Positions 1 through 8,488 are shown, numbered from the stretch's first letter. The stretch is 47,425 nucleotides of DNA from Caulobacter sp. CCH9-E1 (GCF_001556515.1 NZ_LSJA01000315.1:1-47425), one strand, 5' to 3'. The notes: generated by a model not told the origin, from the sequence alone. A program made the numbers and translations.

Positions 1-653
1 CCCCCTGCCCCCTCCCCGCAAGGGGGAGGGGAGTTCCATCCCAGCCACTTCCGCACCAGGTCCGGATCATCGACCGTCGCCGACAGCCCCACCCGCCGCA
101 TCCGTGGCGCGAATTGTTGCAACCGAGCCAGGCCCAGCGCCAAGAGGTCGCCGCGCTTGGAGGGCCAGATGGCGTGGGCCTCGTCGATGATCACGCAGGA
201 GAGGTCGCTGAAATACTCGCGCGCGCCCTCCCAGGCGCAGAACAGGGCCAGCTGTTCGGGCGTGGTCAGCAGGATGTCCGGCGGCCGGACGCGCTGGCGG
301 GCCTTGCGGGCCTCGCCGGTGTCGCCGGTCCGGCTCTCGGCGACGATCGGCAGCCCCATCTCGCGGATGGGGGTGAGCAGGTTGCGCTCGACGTCGACCG
401 CCAGCGCTTTCAGCGGCGAGATGTAGAGCGTGTGCACGCCGGCCGGCGCGTTGCGCGGCGGGCGCTCGGCCAGCTCGATCAGGCTGGGCAGGAAGCCCGC
501 CAAGGTCTTGCCGCCGCCGGTGGGGGCGATCAGCAGGGCGCCGCGGCCTTCGCGGGCCTTCTCCAGCATGGCCAGCTGGTGCGCGCGCGGGCTCCAGCCG
601 CGGTCGGCGAACCATTGCTGGAAGCGGGGAGGAAGGGCGTCAGCCGCGAGCAT
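1..653 (-). CDS. Lhr-like ligase-associated DEAH-box helicase (3' part outside window)
   Basis: Superfamily 2 helicase of the ligase-associated Lhr type, expected to act in DNA repair. The first 217 codons are visible, starting at ATG 653. The N-terminus (MLAADALPPRFQQWF, then a motif around HQLAMLE) is typical of the family. Walker A (APTGGGKT) is at residues 43-50, the DEAH box (VIIDEAH) ends near residue 160, and the SAT motif (GLSATV) is near residue 188. The reading frame stays open to the window edge through a GC-rich palindrome at 9-31, which adds Pro/Gly-rich residues just after KWLGWNS. It is divergent from the DinG-like helicase, with only 58 bp between the starts. The family is known to sit often beside ATP-dependent DNA ligase; that neighbour would lie outside the window. 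The class is well supported; the substrate is inferred. Confidence 0.88.
   Translation of the reverse strand, partial: MLAADALPPRFQQWFADRGWSPRAHQLAMLEKAREGRGALLIAPTGGGKTLAGFLPSLIELAERPPRNAPAGVHTLYISPLKALAVDVERNLLTPIREMGLPIVAESRTGDTGEARKARQRVRPPDILLTTPEQLALFCAWEGAREYFSDLSCVIIDEAHAIWPSKRGDLLALGLARLQQFAPRMRRVGLSATVDDPDLVRKWLGWNSPPPCGEGAG
9..31. repeat. GC-rich palindrome inside the Lhr-like helicase gene
   Basis: A perfect 9-bp inverted repeat (CCCCTCCCC / GGGGAGGGG) with a 5-nt loop. It belongs to the same sequence family as the palindromes at 35748-35773, 37915-38036 and 41481-41590. Unlike those, it lies within a coding frame, read on the minus strand without a stop as Ser-Pro-Pro-Pro-Cys-Gly-Glu-Gly-Ala-Gly. 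Confidence 0.65.
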
Positions 654-711
654 TCATCGCCATATAGCATGTTCCCTTTCTGTTTCACCCGGCTTTTGCT
701 AACAGACTCGC

Positions 712-3567
712 GTGACCGCTTCCCCGCCGACTCTGGACTTGGCTCCAGCCCTGGTCGTCCTGCCCGGCCCGCGCGCCGGCATGGCCGACGGCGGGGGCGA
801 GGGGCGGATGCTGCGCGCGCCCGACGCTCGCGACCTGTTCGAGCATGGCCCGGTCTTGGTCGCGCACGGCGCGATGACCGCGCGGCGGCTGAACCTGTCG
901 CCGCCGCCGCGCTCGCCCCGGCTGTTCGATGTGCTGGAACTGCACGCCTTCGTCCGGCCCGGCGCCTTCTGCGCGCCGTCAGCGGTGGGCCTTGCCATGG
1001 CGCTGGGTCTCGCCGAACCGCACGGCGCCGCCCAGCAGGCCCAGAGCCTGCGCGAAAGCGCCGACGCCCTGCTGCGCGAGCTGGCCCTGACGCCTGTCCC
1101 CTCGCGCGAGGAAGCGCTGGCGGTCGCCGAAACCCTGGCCAAGGCCGGCTGGTCCTGGGGACCCGCCGTGATCGGGGCGCTGCGGTCCGTCCCGGTCGGC
1201 AACCAGTTCCGCGGCTCGGGCCTCGACGTCTGGGCGCGGCTGCCCGAGTGGGAGGATCAGGCGCCGCCCGGCGAGGCCGGGTCGCGACCCATCGACCCCG
1301 AGCGCGCGGGCCAGCGCCTGACCGAACTGCTGCAACGCTCGGGCCTGGAGGAAATCCGCGAAGCCCAGGCGACTTTCGCCAAGGAGGCGGCCTACGCCTT
1401 CCAGCCGCGCGAGCGCGAGGGCGAGCCGCGCATGATGCTGGCCGAGGCCGGCACGGGCGTCGGCAAGACGCTCGGTTACCTGGCGCCGGCCTCGCTGTGG
1501 GCCGAGGCCAATGGGCCGTCGGTCTGGGTCAGCACCTACACCCGCGCCCTGCAGCGCCAGATCGAGCGCGAGAGCCGCTCGATCTATCCCGACCCCAAGG
1601 AGCGCGCCAAGAAGGCGGTGGTCCGCAAGGGGCGCGAGAACTACCTGTGCCTGCTGAACTTCCAGGAGCAGATCAACGGCGCGCAGCTCGGCAATGGCGA
1701 CCTGATCGGCCTGGCCCTGACCGCGCGCTGGGCGCGGGCGACGCGCGACGGCGACATGACCGGCGGCGACTTCCCCGCCTGGCTTCCGACACTGTCCGCC
1801 GTGCCGCCGTCGGCCCAGGCCAGTCCGGCCAACCTGGTCGACCGGCGCGGCGAGTGCATCCACGCCGGCTGCCAGCACTATCGCATCTGCTTCATCGAGA
1901 AGGCGGTGCGCGCCTCCAAGCGCGCCGACCTCGTCATCGCCAACCACGCCCTGGTCCTGACCCAGGCCGCCTTCGACGGCGCCCGGACGGCGCGCGGGCT
2001 GAAGGGCGACAATGAGACCACCAGCCTCAAGCGCATCGTCTTCGACGAGGGGCACCACCTGTTCGAGGCCGCCGACAGCGCCTTCTCCGCCGCCCTGTCC
2101 GGCGCCGAAGCGGCCGAGCTGCGCCGCTGGATCCGGGGCCCCGAAGGTCGGGGGCGGCGGGGCCGGGGGCTTGAAGCCCGTCTGCTCGACATCCTGGGCG
2201 ACCGCGAGGGGGCTCGGCAGGCGATGGGCCAAGCCATCCACGCCGCCGCCGCCTTGCCGGGGGAGGGGTGGTCCGGCCGCGTCGCGCCGCCGGACGGCCA
2301 GATCAATCCGATCGGGCCGATCGAGAACTTCCTGGTCGCCGTCATCGAGCAACTGCGCGCCCGCACCAGCGAGCGGGGCGGCGCCGATCTGGGCCTGCAG
2401 TGCGACGCTCGCCCGCCGATCGATCTCGTCCGCGAGCGGGCGCCCGAGGCCGCCAAGGCGCTAGCCTCGATCGAGGCGCCGCTGCTGGCCCTGGCCCGCG
2501 CGCTGGAAGACGTTCTGGACGAGGAGGCCGAGCACCTGGCCCCCTCTGAACGCGCGCGCATCGAAGGCGCGCTGCGAGGTCTTGATCGCCGCGCCCGCAT
2601 GACCTTGCCCGCCTGGCGCTCGATCCTGAAGGCGCTGGAGGAGGACGACGTCGATCCCAGCGAGACCGACCCCGACTTCGTCGACTGGTTCGAGGCCACC
2701 TTCCTGTACGGCCGCGTCGTCGACGCCGCCTGCCGCCGCCACTGGGTGGACCCGACCGAGCCGCTGCGGGCGGCCGTGCTGTCGCCGGCCCACGGGGTGC
2801 TGGTGACCAGCGCGACCCTGGTCGATCCGGCGCTGGAGGACCCCTTCGCCCTGGCCGAGATGCGCACCGGCGCCGCCCGGCTGCCGTCCGCGCCCAAGGT
2901 GCTGCGGCTGGTCTCGCCGTTCGACTACGCCAACAACGCCAAGGCCTTCGTGGTCACGGACGTCAACAAGGAAGACCCGCGCCAGGTCTCGGCCGCGATG
3001 CGCGAGCTCTTTCTGGCGGCCGGCGGCGGGGGGCTTGGCCTGTTCACCGCCATCCGCCGCCTGAAGGCCGTGCACGAGCGCATCGCCGCGCCGCTGGCAG
3101 ACAACGGCCTGGCGCTCTACGCCCAGCACGTCGATCCGCTGGAGGTCGGGGCGCTGGTCGACATCTTCCGCGCGGAGGAGGACGCCTGCCTGCTGGGCAC
3201 CGACGCCATCCGCGACGGGGTGGACGTGCCGGGACGGTCGTTGCGCCTGCTGGTCTTCGATCGCGTGCCCTGGCCTCGTCCCGACGTGCTGCACAAGGCC
3301 CGGCGCCTGCGGTTCGGCGGCAAGGGCTATGACGACGCCGTGGCGCGGGCTCGCATCAGCCAGGCGTTTGGCCGGCTGATCCGGCGGGCCGACGATCGCG
3401 GCGTCTTCGTGATGCTGGACGCCGCCGCGCCGACGCGGCTGTTCTCAAGCTTGCCGGAGGGCGTCCAGATCGAGCGGGTCGGGCTCGTCGAGGCGATCGA
3501 GGCGACCACCGCCTTCCTGGCCAAGAAGACCGAGGACCGTCCCGGCGGCGATCTGGCGGCTTCCTGA
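712..3567 (+). CDS. DinG/XPD-like Fe-S ATP-dependent DNA helicase
   Basis: A 951-aa superfamily 2 helicase of the DinG/Rad3 group, starting at GTG 712. Walker A (AEAGTGVGKT) is at about residues 244-253, and the Walker B/DEAH-equivalent FDEGHH begins near residue 444. The C-terminal motif VI reads QAFGRLIRR, near residue 885. Between motifs I and II four cysteines (in NYLC, GEC, AGC and YRIC) have the arrangement expected of a 4Fe-4S cluster domain. About 240 residues precede Walker A, longer than a minimal DinG; I do not recognise a nuclease motif there. Known members unwind DNA 5'-3' and resolve R-loops or G-quadruplexes; that role is inferred here. It is divergently arranged with the other helicase. 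Confidence 0.88.
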   Translation: MTASPPTLDLAPALVVLPGPRAGMADGGGEGRMLRAPDARDLFEHGPVLVAHGAMTARRLNLSPPPRSPRLFDVLELHAFVRPGAFCAPSAVGLAMALGLAEPHGAAQQAQSLRESADALLRELALTPVPSREEALAVAETLAKAGWSWGPAVIGALRSVPVGNQFRGSGLDVWARLPEWEDQAPPGEAGSRPIDPERAGQRLTELLQRSGLEEIREAQATFAKEAAYAFQPREREGEPRMMLAEAGTGVGKTLGYLAPASLWAEANGPSVWVSTYTRALQRQIERESRSIYPDPKERAKKAVVRKGRENYLCLLNFQEQINGAQLGNGDLIGLALTARWARATRDGDMTGGDFPAWLPTLSAVPPSAQASPANLVDRRGECIHAGCQHYRICFIEKAVRASKRADLVIANHALVLTQAAFDGARTARGLKGDNETTSLKRIVFDEGHHLFEAADSAFSAALSGAEAAELRRWIRGPEGRGRRGRGLEARLLDILGDREGARQAMGQAIHAAAALPGEGWSGRVAPPDGQINPIGPIENFLVAVIEQLRARTSERGGADLGLQCDARPPIDLVRERAPEAAKALASIEAPLLALARALEDVLDEEAEHLAPSERARIEGALRGLDRRARMTLPAWRSILKALEEDDVDPSETDPDFVDWFEATFLYGRVVDAACRRHWVDPTEPLRAAVLSPAHGVLVTSATLVDPALEDPFALAEMRTGAARLPSAPKVLRLVSPFDYANNAKAFVVTDVNKEDPRQVSAAMRELFLAAGGGGLGLFTAIRRLKAVHERIAAPLADNGLALYAQHVDPLEVGALVDIFRAEEDACLLGTDAIRDGVDVPGRSLRLLVFDRVPWPRPDVLHKARRLRFGGKGYDDAVARARISQAFGRLIRRADDRGVFVMLDAAAPTRLFSSLPEGVQIERVGLVEAIEATTAFLAKKTEDRPGGDLAAS

Positions 3568-3644
3568 CTTAAAGTCGTCGAATTTTCGCAATGAGGACGT
3601 CCTAAAAGTCCGCCATGGGAAGGGCCAGTTCAGGAGCGTACCCG

Positions 3645-3905
3645 ATGACCCGACACGCCGACCCCGCGATCGACGAAGCCGCGACTCCCGCGCGCGCCCG
3701 CTCTGCCCGCGCCCTGGTCCAGGCGGTCCGCTGGCGCACCGGGCTCTCGCAGGCCGATTTCGCCTCGGTCTTCCACATCGATCTGACCCTGCTGCAGGAC
3801 CTGGAGCACGGCGAGGCTCGCCTGGATCCGGCGCTGGCGGCCTATCTTCGGGTCATCGACCACGCGCCAGAGGTGGTCCGCGTCGCCTTGGGGCGCGCCT
3901 CCTAG
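3645..3905 (+). CDS. Small helix-turn-helix (XRE/NadS-like) protein
   Basis: An 86-aa protein whose central part (LVQAVRWRTGLSQADFASVF then LTLLQDLEHGEARLDPALAAYLRVI) has the spacing of an XRE-type helix-turn-helix followed by a dimerisation helix, as in NadS/HigA-like antitoxins and small repressors. I chose ATG 3645 over ATG 3615 because AGGAG at 3632-3636 sits 8 nt upstream. No toxin-like gene is adjacent: upstream is the helicase and downstream a secreted SRPBCC protein. It may therefore be a stand-alone regulator. Two similar AAAAGTC/AAAGTC blocks lie between 3570 and 3611 and might be operator half-sites; this is speculative. Confidence 0.75.
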   Translation: MTRHADPAIDEAATPARARSARALVQAVRWRTGLSQADFASVFHIDLTLLQDLEHGEARLDPALAAYLRVIDHAPEVVRVALGRAS

Positions 3906-3968
3906 ACTGCGCCCGGCATCCATCCGCTCGCCCCGCGCCGACGTATCACGGCGGAATTGGAGCGCGTC

Positions 3969-4547
3969 ATGCGGTTTGGGATTTCGGTAGTCCTGGCGAT
4001 CTGGGCGGCTTGCGCCGCCAGCGCGCACGCGTTCGACCTCACGCCAAAGGCCCAGTCGGCGCTCAAACGCGGCGAGGCCTATGCCGAGGTCACGCCTGAT
4101 CCCGATGGCGTCGCCGGCCACGTGCGAGCGGTGATCGACATCGATGCGCCGATCCAGAAGGTGTGGCGCACCATGACCGATTGCGCGGCGGCCAAGGTCA
4201 TGATCAGCACCTTGACCGGCTGCCGGGTGGTCGAGGGCGATCAGGCGCGCGGCTGGGACATCCGCGAACACATCACGCGCCGGAACCTGATTTTTCCGGG
4301 CATGCGGATCGTGTTCCGCTCGGACTACGAGCCCTACAGCCTGATCCGGTTCCGGCTGGTGGAGGGCGACCTCCAGATCCAGCAGGGCGAATGGCGGCTC
4401 CAGGGTCTGGATGGCGGTCGTCGGACCCGCGTGTTCTACGAGAATCGGCTGGCGGTGGATTGGCCCGTCCCCAAGGCGCTCATGCGCGAAGCGCTGCGGC
4501 GCGATACGCCCAAGGTGCTGATGAACCTGCGGCGCGTCTGCGAATAG
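3969..4547 (+). CDS. Secreted SRPBCC/polyketide cyclase-like protein
   Basis: A 192-aa protein with a clear Sec signal peptide (MRFGISVVLAIWAACAASAHA, cleavage around residue 21). A START/SRPBCC-like body follows: an opening strand VRAVIDIDAPIQKVWRTMTD, typical of the polyketide cyclase/dehydrase family, then repeated strands ending in FYENRLAVDWPVPKALMREAL. Such periplasmic members probably bind a hydrophobic ligand; the ligand is unknown. ATG 3969 is chosen because GGAG at 3959-3962 is well spaced; a TTG four codons upstream overlaps that SD. The gene is followed by a double hairpin/terminator and faces the racemase gene. Confidence 0.78.
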   Translation: MRFGISVVLAIWAACAASAHAFDLTPKAQSALKRGEAYAEVTPDPDGVAGHVRAVIDIDAPIQKVWRTMTDCAAAKVMISTLTGCRVVEGDQARGWDIREHITRRNLIFPGMRIVFRSDYEPYSLIRFRLVEGDLQIQQGEWRLQGLDGGRRTRVFYENRLAVDWPVPKALMREALRRDTPKVLMNLRRVCE

Positions 4548-4685
4548 CCGCCGATCCCAAGCCGCGCGGCAGCCATCGGCTTTGACTGCGACAGCCGGAC
4601 GCGTTGTCCGCCGACTGATCTTCGGCGAATAGCTGGAGATCAGGTTTGAGGCGAGACCGCGCCCGGAGCGGCGGCGTTCGACGCT

Positions 4686-4705
4686 GTCCTGTTGGGGAAC
4701 AGGAC
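4686..4705 (+). other. Perfect GC hairpin next to terminator
   Basis: An 8-bp perfect inverted repeat (GTCCTGTT/AACAGGAC) closing a GGGG loop, immediately upstream of the terminator hairpin at 4707-4741. The 138 bp between the upstream stop codon and this hairpin contain no recognisable ORF. The two hairpins together could be a composite 3' end or the tail of a small RNA. Confidence 0.5.
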
Positions 4706-4706
4706 G

Positions 4707-4741
4707 ACGCCCCCGGGTTCGTTCGAATCCGGGGGCGTTTT
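4707..4741 (+). terminator. Rho-independent terminator
   Basis: A 10-bp perfect GC stem (ACGCCCCCGG/CCGGGGGCGT) with a 12-nt loop, followed by TTTT on the plus strand. It ends transcripts coming from the SRPBCC gene and lies 10 bp before the stop codon of the converging racemase gene. The loop contains a GTTCGAATCC-like string resembling a tRNA T-arm, but no tRNA fold can be built. Confidence 0.8.
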
Positions 4742-4751
4742 CATGTCTGGC

Positions 4752-5417
4752 TTAGCTGCAGCAGACCGCCACGCAGCGCCGGGCGAGGGTCTCGGTGGCG
4801 TCGAGGAACGGGACCGAGAGGTCGTCGGCGCTCAGCACCAGCGGCACTTCGGTGCAGCCGGCGACCACGCTTTGAGCCCCCTTGCCGACCAGGCGATGGG
4901 CGAGGGCGGCCATGGTTTCGCGTGAAGCCGGTCCGACGTCGCCATGCTTGATGCGATAGAGCAGGGCCATGAACTCGACCTGTTCGTGGTCGTCGAGCGT
5001 CACGACCTCCAGGCCCATATGGAAGAAGCGGTCGCGGTAGAGGCCCAGCGCCAGGCCGGTGCCAAGCACGCCGACCGTGCTCGCGCCCTGCGCCCTGGCC
5101 GCGAGGCCCGCCGTTTCCAGCATGTCGACCAGAGGCAGGCCGCTGGCGCGCACGGCGTCGGCATAGGCGTGGGCGGTGTTGCAGGCGATCGCCAGCACCT
5201 GCGCGCCGGCGTCCCTCAGGCCCGCGGCCATGCCGGCCAGGACCGGGCCGGGATCGGAGTCGCTGTGGTTCCGGTCGGGGACCTTGGGATTGATGTCGAC
5301 CAGGACGCGCAGGTGATCCTGCTCGCGCTGGACCGGCGTGGCCGCCTGCAGCTTGGCGAGGAAGTCGAGGGTGGCGGCAGGCCCCATGCCGCCCAGGACG
5401 CCGAGGACCTTGCTCAT
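4752..5417 (-). CDS. Aspartate/glutamate racemase family protein
   Basis: A 221-aa PLP-independent amino-acid racemase of the Asp/Glu/hydantoin family. The start MSKVLGVLGGMGPAATLDF contains the family GGMGP motif. The two catalytic cysteines are visible in ACNTAHA (N-terminal half) and AGCTEVPL (C-terminal half). Known members interconvert L- and D-aspartate or glutamate; specificity cannot be read here. It starts 11 nt after the stop of the upstream D-cysteine desulfhydrase-family gene on the same strand, so the two are likely an operon acting on D-amino acids. The C-terminus ends CCVAVCCS-like (cysteine-rich), which is unusual but distal to the active site. Confidence 0.87.
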   Translation of the reverse strand: MSKVLGVLGGMGPAATLDFLAKLQAATPVQREQDHLRVLVDINPKVPDRNHSDSDPGPVLAGMAAGLRDAGAQVLAIACNTAHAYADAVRASGLPLVDMLETAGLAARAQGASTVGVLGTGLALGLYRDRFFHMGLEVVTLDDHEQVEFMALLYRIKHGDVGPASRETMAALAHRLVGKGAQSVVAGCTEVPLVLSADDLSVPFLDATETLARRCVAVCCS

Positions 5418-5428
5418 CGGTTCGCTCC

Positions 5429-6427
5429 CTAAAGCGCCGGCTCCAGCACGCTCTGATAGCCGAACAGTCCCTGAGCGCCGCCCGTATGCAGGAAGACGAC
5501 GCGTTCGTTCTTGAAGACGCCTTTGCGCGCCTGGTCGATCAGGCCCTTCATCGCCTTGCCCGAATAGACCGGGTCCAGCAGCAGGCCTTCGGTGCGGGCG
5601 GCCAGGGTCAAGGCGTCGATCACGCCCTGGTCGACCAGGCCATAGCCTTCGCCGACATAGTCGCAGTCGGCCACGACCGCCTCGCGCCTGACCCGCCCGG
5701 CCGCGCCGATGGTCTCGGCGGTGGCGACGGCCAGGTTGAAGACGTTCTCCTCCTGCTTGGGCTTGGGGGCGCGGACGCCGAAGCCCAGGATCGGAACATC
5801 GACCGACAGCGCGGCGAAGCCGGCGACCAGGCCGGCGTGGGTGCCGGCGCTGCCGGTGGCGGTGACCAACCGGTCGATCTTCAGGTCCATCTGGTCGGCC
5901 TGGACGATCAGCTCGCGGGCGCAGTCGACATAGCCCAGCGCGCCGACCGTATTCGAGCCGCCGCCCGGAATGACATAGGGCTTGCCGCCGCGCTGGCGGA
6001 CGCTGTCGGCGGTGGCCTCCACCTCGGCGACCATGTCGGTTCCGGCCGGCGCGTAGCGGATCGCCGCGCCCATCAGCTTGTCGAGCAACACGTTGCCGTT
6101 GCCCATGTAATCGCCGGCCTTCGAGCCCGTGCGCTCCTCCAGGATGACCTCGGTCTTCAGGCCGAAGCGCGCGCCGGCGGCGATCGTCTGGCGCACGTGG
6201 TTGGACTGCACCGCGCCCTGGGTGACCAGGGTGTCGGCGCCCCGCGCCAGGGCCTCGCCGAGCAGGAACTCCAGCTTGCGGGTCTTGTTGCCGCCGCCGG
6301 CCAGGCCGGTGCAGTCGTCCCGCTTGACCCAGAGATCGATCCCCAGCGCCGCGCCCAGGCGGGGCAGGGGCTCCAGCGGCGTCGGCAGGTGGGCGAAGCG
6401 GGCGCGGGGGAAGCGGGCGAGATGCAT
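5429..6427 (-). CDS. PLP-dependent D-cysteine desulfhydrase family protein
   Basis: A 332-aa fold-type II PLP enzyme of the D-cysteine desulfhydrase/ACC deaminase family. The PLP lysine motif [13 protein letters not shown] and the substrate loop [13 protein letters not shown] are clear, and the phosphate-binding glycine loop is [11 protein letters not shown]. Near the C-terminus the residues that separate the two activities are [14 protein letters not shown] and FLHTGG. ACC deaminases usually have Glu in place of that Ser and Leu in place of that Thr, so desulfhydrase-type (D-Cys to pyruvate, H2S and ammonia) is favoured. ATG 6427 has GAGGGA upstream; an upstream TTG start would add 13 residues. 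Probably co-transcribed with the racemase gene. Confidence 0.85.
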   Translation of the reverse strand: MHLARFPRARFAHLPTPLEPLPRLGAALGIDLWVKRDDCTGLAGGGNKTRKLEFLLGEALARGADTLVTQGAVQSNHVRQTIAAGARFGLKTEVILEERTGSKAGDYMGNGNVLLDKLMGAAIRYAPAGTDMVAEVEATADSVRQRGGKPYVIPGGGSNTVGALGYVDCARELIVQADQMDLKIDRLVTATGSAGTHAGLVAGFAALSVDVPILGFGVRAPKPKQEENVFNLAVATAETIGAAGRVRREAVVADCDYVGEGYGLVDQGVIDALTLAARTEGLLLDPVYSGKAMKGLIDQARKGVFKNERVVFLHTGGAQGLFGYQSVLEPAL

Positions 6428-6572
6428 GAACTGTAGTCCCTCGGAATGTCGCTGCTCTGTTAGCACGACTGGCGCGCGCCGCGATGATTAGGTGGCGCCC
6501 CCGCGGGCCCCTTGGTGATATGATCAATCCTTGAGAACCGGCGCTCAAACGACCGGCTCCACGGAGGAAGAC

Positions 6573-7130
6573 ATGACCCGGATGATTCCGTACGTCGCGC
6601 TGGGCGCGGCGGCTTTCCTGTTCGCCGGCGCGGCCGGCGCTTCGACCCTCATCATCGGCGGCGGCTCGGCCAACGAATGCTCCGACGCCGCGCTCAAGGG
6701 GCGGTCCGACGACCGCGCCGTGCTCGCCTGCACCACCGCGCTGGAACTGGAGAACCTGAACTTCCGCGACCGCGCCCGCACCTATGTGAACCGCGGCGTG
6801 CTGCAGATGCGCCAGCATCAGTTCGCGGCGGCGCGTGCGGACTTCGACCAGGCGTCGAGCATCGATCCCAGCCTCGGCGAAGCCTATGTGAACCGCGGCG
6901 CCACCCTGGTCGGCGAAGCGCGCTATCAGGAGGGCGTGGCCCAGATCGACAAGGGTCTGTCGCTAGGCGTCAAGGACCCCGAGCGCGCCCTCTACAATCG
7001 CGCCCTGGCCAATGAAGGTCTCGGCAATCTCCGCGCGGCCTATCTCGACTACGCCAAGGCGGCGGAGCTTAATCCCGATTGGGCGGCGCCGAAGACCGAG
7101 CTGGCGCGTTTCACCGTCAAACGGCCCTGA
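6573..7130 (+). CDS. Secreted TPR-repeat protein
   Basis: A 185-aa protein with an N-terminal signal peptide (MTRMIPYVALGAAAFLFAGAAGAS). At least three tetratricopeptide repeats follow: RARTYVNRGVLQMRQHQFAAARADFDQASSIDP, then EAYVNRGATLVGEARYQEGVAQIDKGLSLG, then ALYNRALANEGLGNLRAAYLDYAKAAELNP. TPR proteins in the periplasm scaffold protein-protein contacts; the partner is unknown. ATG 6573 follows GGAGG at the correct spacing. Divergent from the D-amino-acid operon and followed 53 nt later by another small secreted protein. Confidence 0.85.
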   Translation: MTRMIPYVALGAAAFLFAGAAGASTLIIGGGSANECSDAALKGRSDDRAVLACTTALELENLNFRDRARTYVNRGVLQMRQHQFAAARADFDQASSIDPSLGEAYVNRGATLVGEARYQEGVAQIDKGLSLGVKDPERALYNRALANEGLGNLRAAYLDYAKAAELNPDWAAPKTELARFTVKRP

Positions 7131-7183
7131 TCCGCGCCTGAGCGGCGCGGCGGGCCGTTCCAACTGAAGGAGCGACGCGTCGC

Positions 7184-7579
7184 GTGCGAAAGGTCCTTTG
7201 CCTATCGGTTTGCCTCGCGGCTCTGGGCGGGAGCGTCCAGGCCCAGAGCCTGCGCGAGATCGAGGCGCGCAACGCCGCCGCCCACGCGCTGGAAGACGTC
7301 CGGCGAGACCTGCTGGCCAGCCAGATCGAGGCCTCAAATGCTCAGGAGCGCGCCCGGACCGACAGCTTGCTGCGCGGTCTGGAGCAGCAGCGCGCCAGCT
7401 CGATCCTCACCGCGCCGTCGATGACCGTCCCGCCCGCGCGCGCCGTGGACGATCCTGCGCGCCGCGAGGCCGATCGCGCCAACGCCATGAGCCGTCTCGA
7501 TCAACTGACCCAGGAAGCGCTGGCGCAGAGCAACGCCCGCATGCGCGCCATACGGCCCGCGAGCGAACCAAAACGCTGA
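7184..7579 (+). CDS. Small secreted alpha-helical protein of unknown function
   Basis: A 131-aa protein starting at GTG 7184, preceded by GAAGGAG. Residues 1-20 (MRKVLCLSVCLAALGGSVQA) form a signal peptide with cleavage before QSLREIEARN. The mature part is rich in Ala, Arg and Glu with long helical stretches (REIEARNAAAHALEDVRRDLLASQIEASNAQERA) and no known motif. I do not recognise the family. It lies between the TPR protein and the metallopeptidase, with short gaps on both sides (53 and 16 nt), so the three may form one transcript. Confidence 0.7.
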   Translation: MRKVLCLSVCLAALGGSVQAQSLREIEARNAAAHALEDVRRDLLASQIEASNAQERARTDSLLRGLEQQRASSILTAPSMTVPPARAVDDPARREADRANAMSRLDQLTQEALAQSNARMRAIRPASEPKR

Positions 7580-7595
7580 AGACGAAGAGGTTTTG

Positions 7596-8444
7596 ATGGA
7601 GTGGGAAGGCGGCCGTCGGTCCGGCAACATCGAGGATCGGCGCGGTCTGGGGCCGGTGGGCATCGCTGGCGGCGGCATCGGCGCGGTGGTGCTGGCCGCG
7701 ATCGGCTATTTCGTGTTCGGCATCGATCCGCGCACGACGATGGATGTCGCCCAGGGGCTGCAGCAACCCGTGCAGCAAGAGGGCGTCCGAGGCGAGGTCT
7801 CTGATCGCGACGGCCAGTTCATCGACGTGATCGAGACCTCCAACCGCGAGGTCTGGTCGCCGATCTTCCAGCGTGAAGGCGTGGACTACAGGCCGCCCGA
7901 GGCGATCGTGCTCTACAAGGAGGCTACTGGAACCGGCTGCGGGACCGGGCAGTCCGCCATGGGACCTTTCTACTGTCCGGCCGACCAGAAGGTCTATCTG
8001 GACCTGTCGTTCTGGCGGGAGCTGGAGGGCCGCTTCGGCGCCAAGGGCGAGTTCGCCCGCGCCTATGTCGTCAGCCACGAGATCGGCCACCACGTCCAGC
8101 ATCTGCTGGGGGCCGATCAACAGGCCCGCCGCCTGGGCGCGCGGGGCGAGGAGAGCGGCTCGGTGCGCCTGGAGCTGCAGGCCGACTGCTATGCTGGCGT
8201 CTGGGCGGCGCACGCCGGAGAAGCCTCGGGCGGGCGGATCGTGATCAACCGGTCCGACATCCAGGACGGCCTCGGCGCGGCCGCCGCCGTCGGCGACGAC
8301 ACCCTGCAAAAGCAGACGCAGGGCCAGGTCGTGCCCGACAGCTTCACCCACGGCACAAGCGCCCAGCGCATGCGGTGGTTCAGCCGCGGTTACGAGCAGG
8401 GTGATCCGTCGGCGTGCGACACCTTCTCGGCCGCGAGCCTTTGA
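7596..8444 (+). CDS. Neutral zinc metallopeptidase (YpfJ family)
   Basis: A 282-aa membrane-anchored protein of the putative neutral zinc metallopeptidase family (PF04228). The N-terminus MEWEGGRRSGNIEDRRG is characteristic, with a single membrane segment at about residues 18-40. The zinc-binding HEIGHH is at residues 161-166 inside VVSHEIGHHVQHLLG. Downstream LQADCYAGVWA carries the conserved aspartate/cysteine region, and FTHGTSAQRMRWFSRGYEQGD is the family C-terminal block. ATG 7596 is taken; a TTG one codon upstream is possible. Physiological substrate is not known. Confidence 0.88.
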   Translation: MEWEGGRRSGNIEDRRGLGPVGIAGGGIGAVVLAAIGYFVFGIDPRTTMDVAQGLQQPVQQEGVRGEVSDRDGQFIDVIETSNREVWSPIFQREGVDYRPPEAIVLYKEATGTGCGTGQSAMGPFYCPADQKVYLDLSFWRELEGRFGAKGEFARAYVVSHEIGHHVQHLLGADQQARRLGARGEESGSVRLELQADCYAGVWAAHAGEASGGRIVINRSDIQDGLGAAAAVGDDTLQKQTQGQVVPDSFTHGTSAQRMRWFSRGYEQGDPSACDTFSAASL

Positions 8445-8488
8445 TCTCTGTCAACGCGCGGTCGTTCAGCAAGCGGGAGAGTTCGACC

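Noticed and set aside
3615..3905. HTH protein as half of a toxin-antitoxin pair
   Set aside because: No toxin-like gene lies beside it on either strand.
4707..4741. T-arm-like GGTTC..GAATCC string suggesting a tRNA
   Set aside because: No acceptor, D or anticodon arms can be folded around it, and the bases form a simple terminator stem with TTTT.
5429..6427. ACC deaminase assignment
   Set aside because: Ser (not Glu) in DPVYSGKA and Thr (not Leu) in HTGG fit the D-cysteine desulfhydrase branch.
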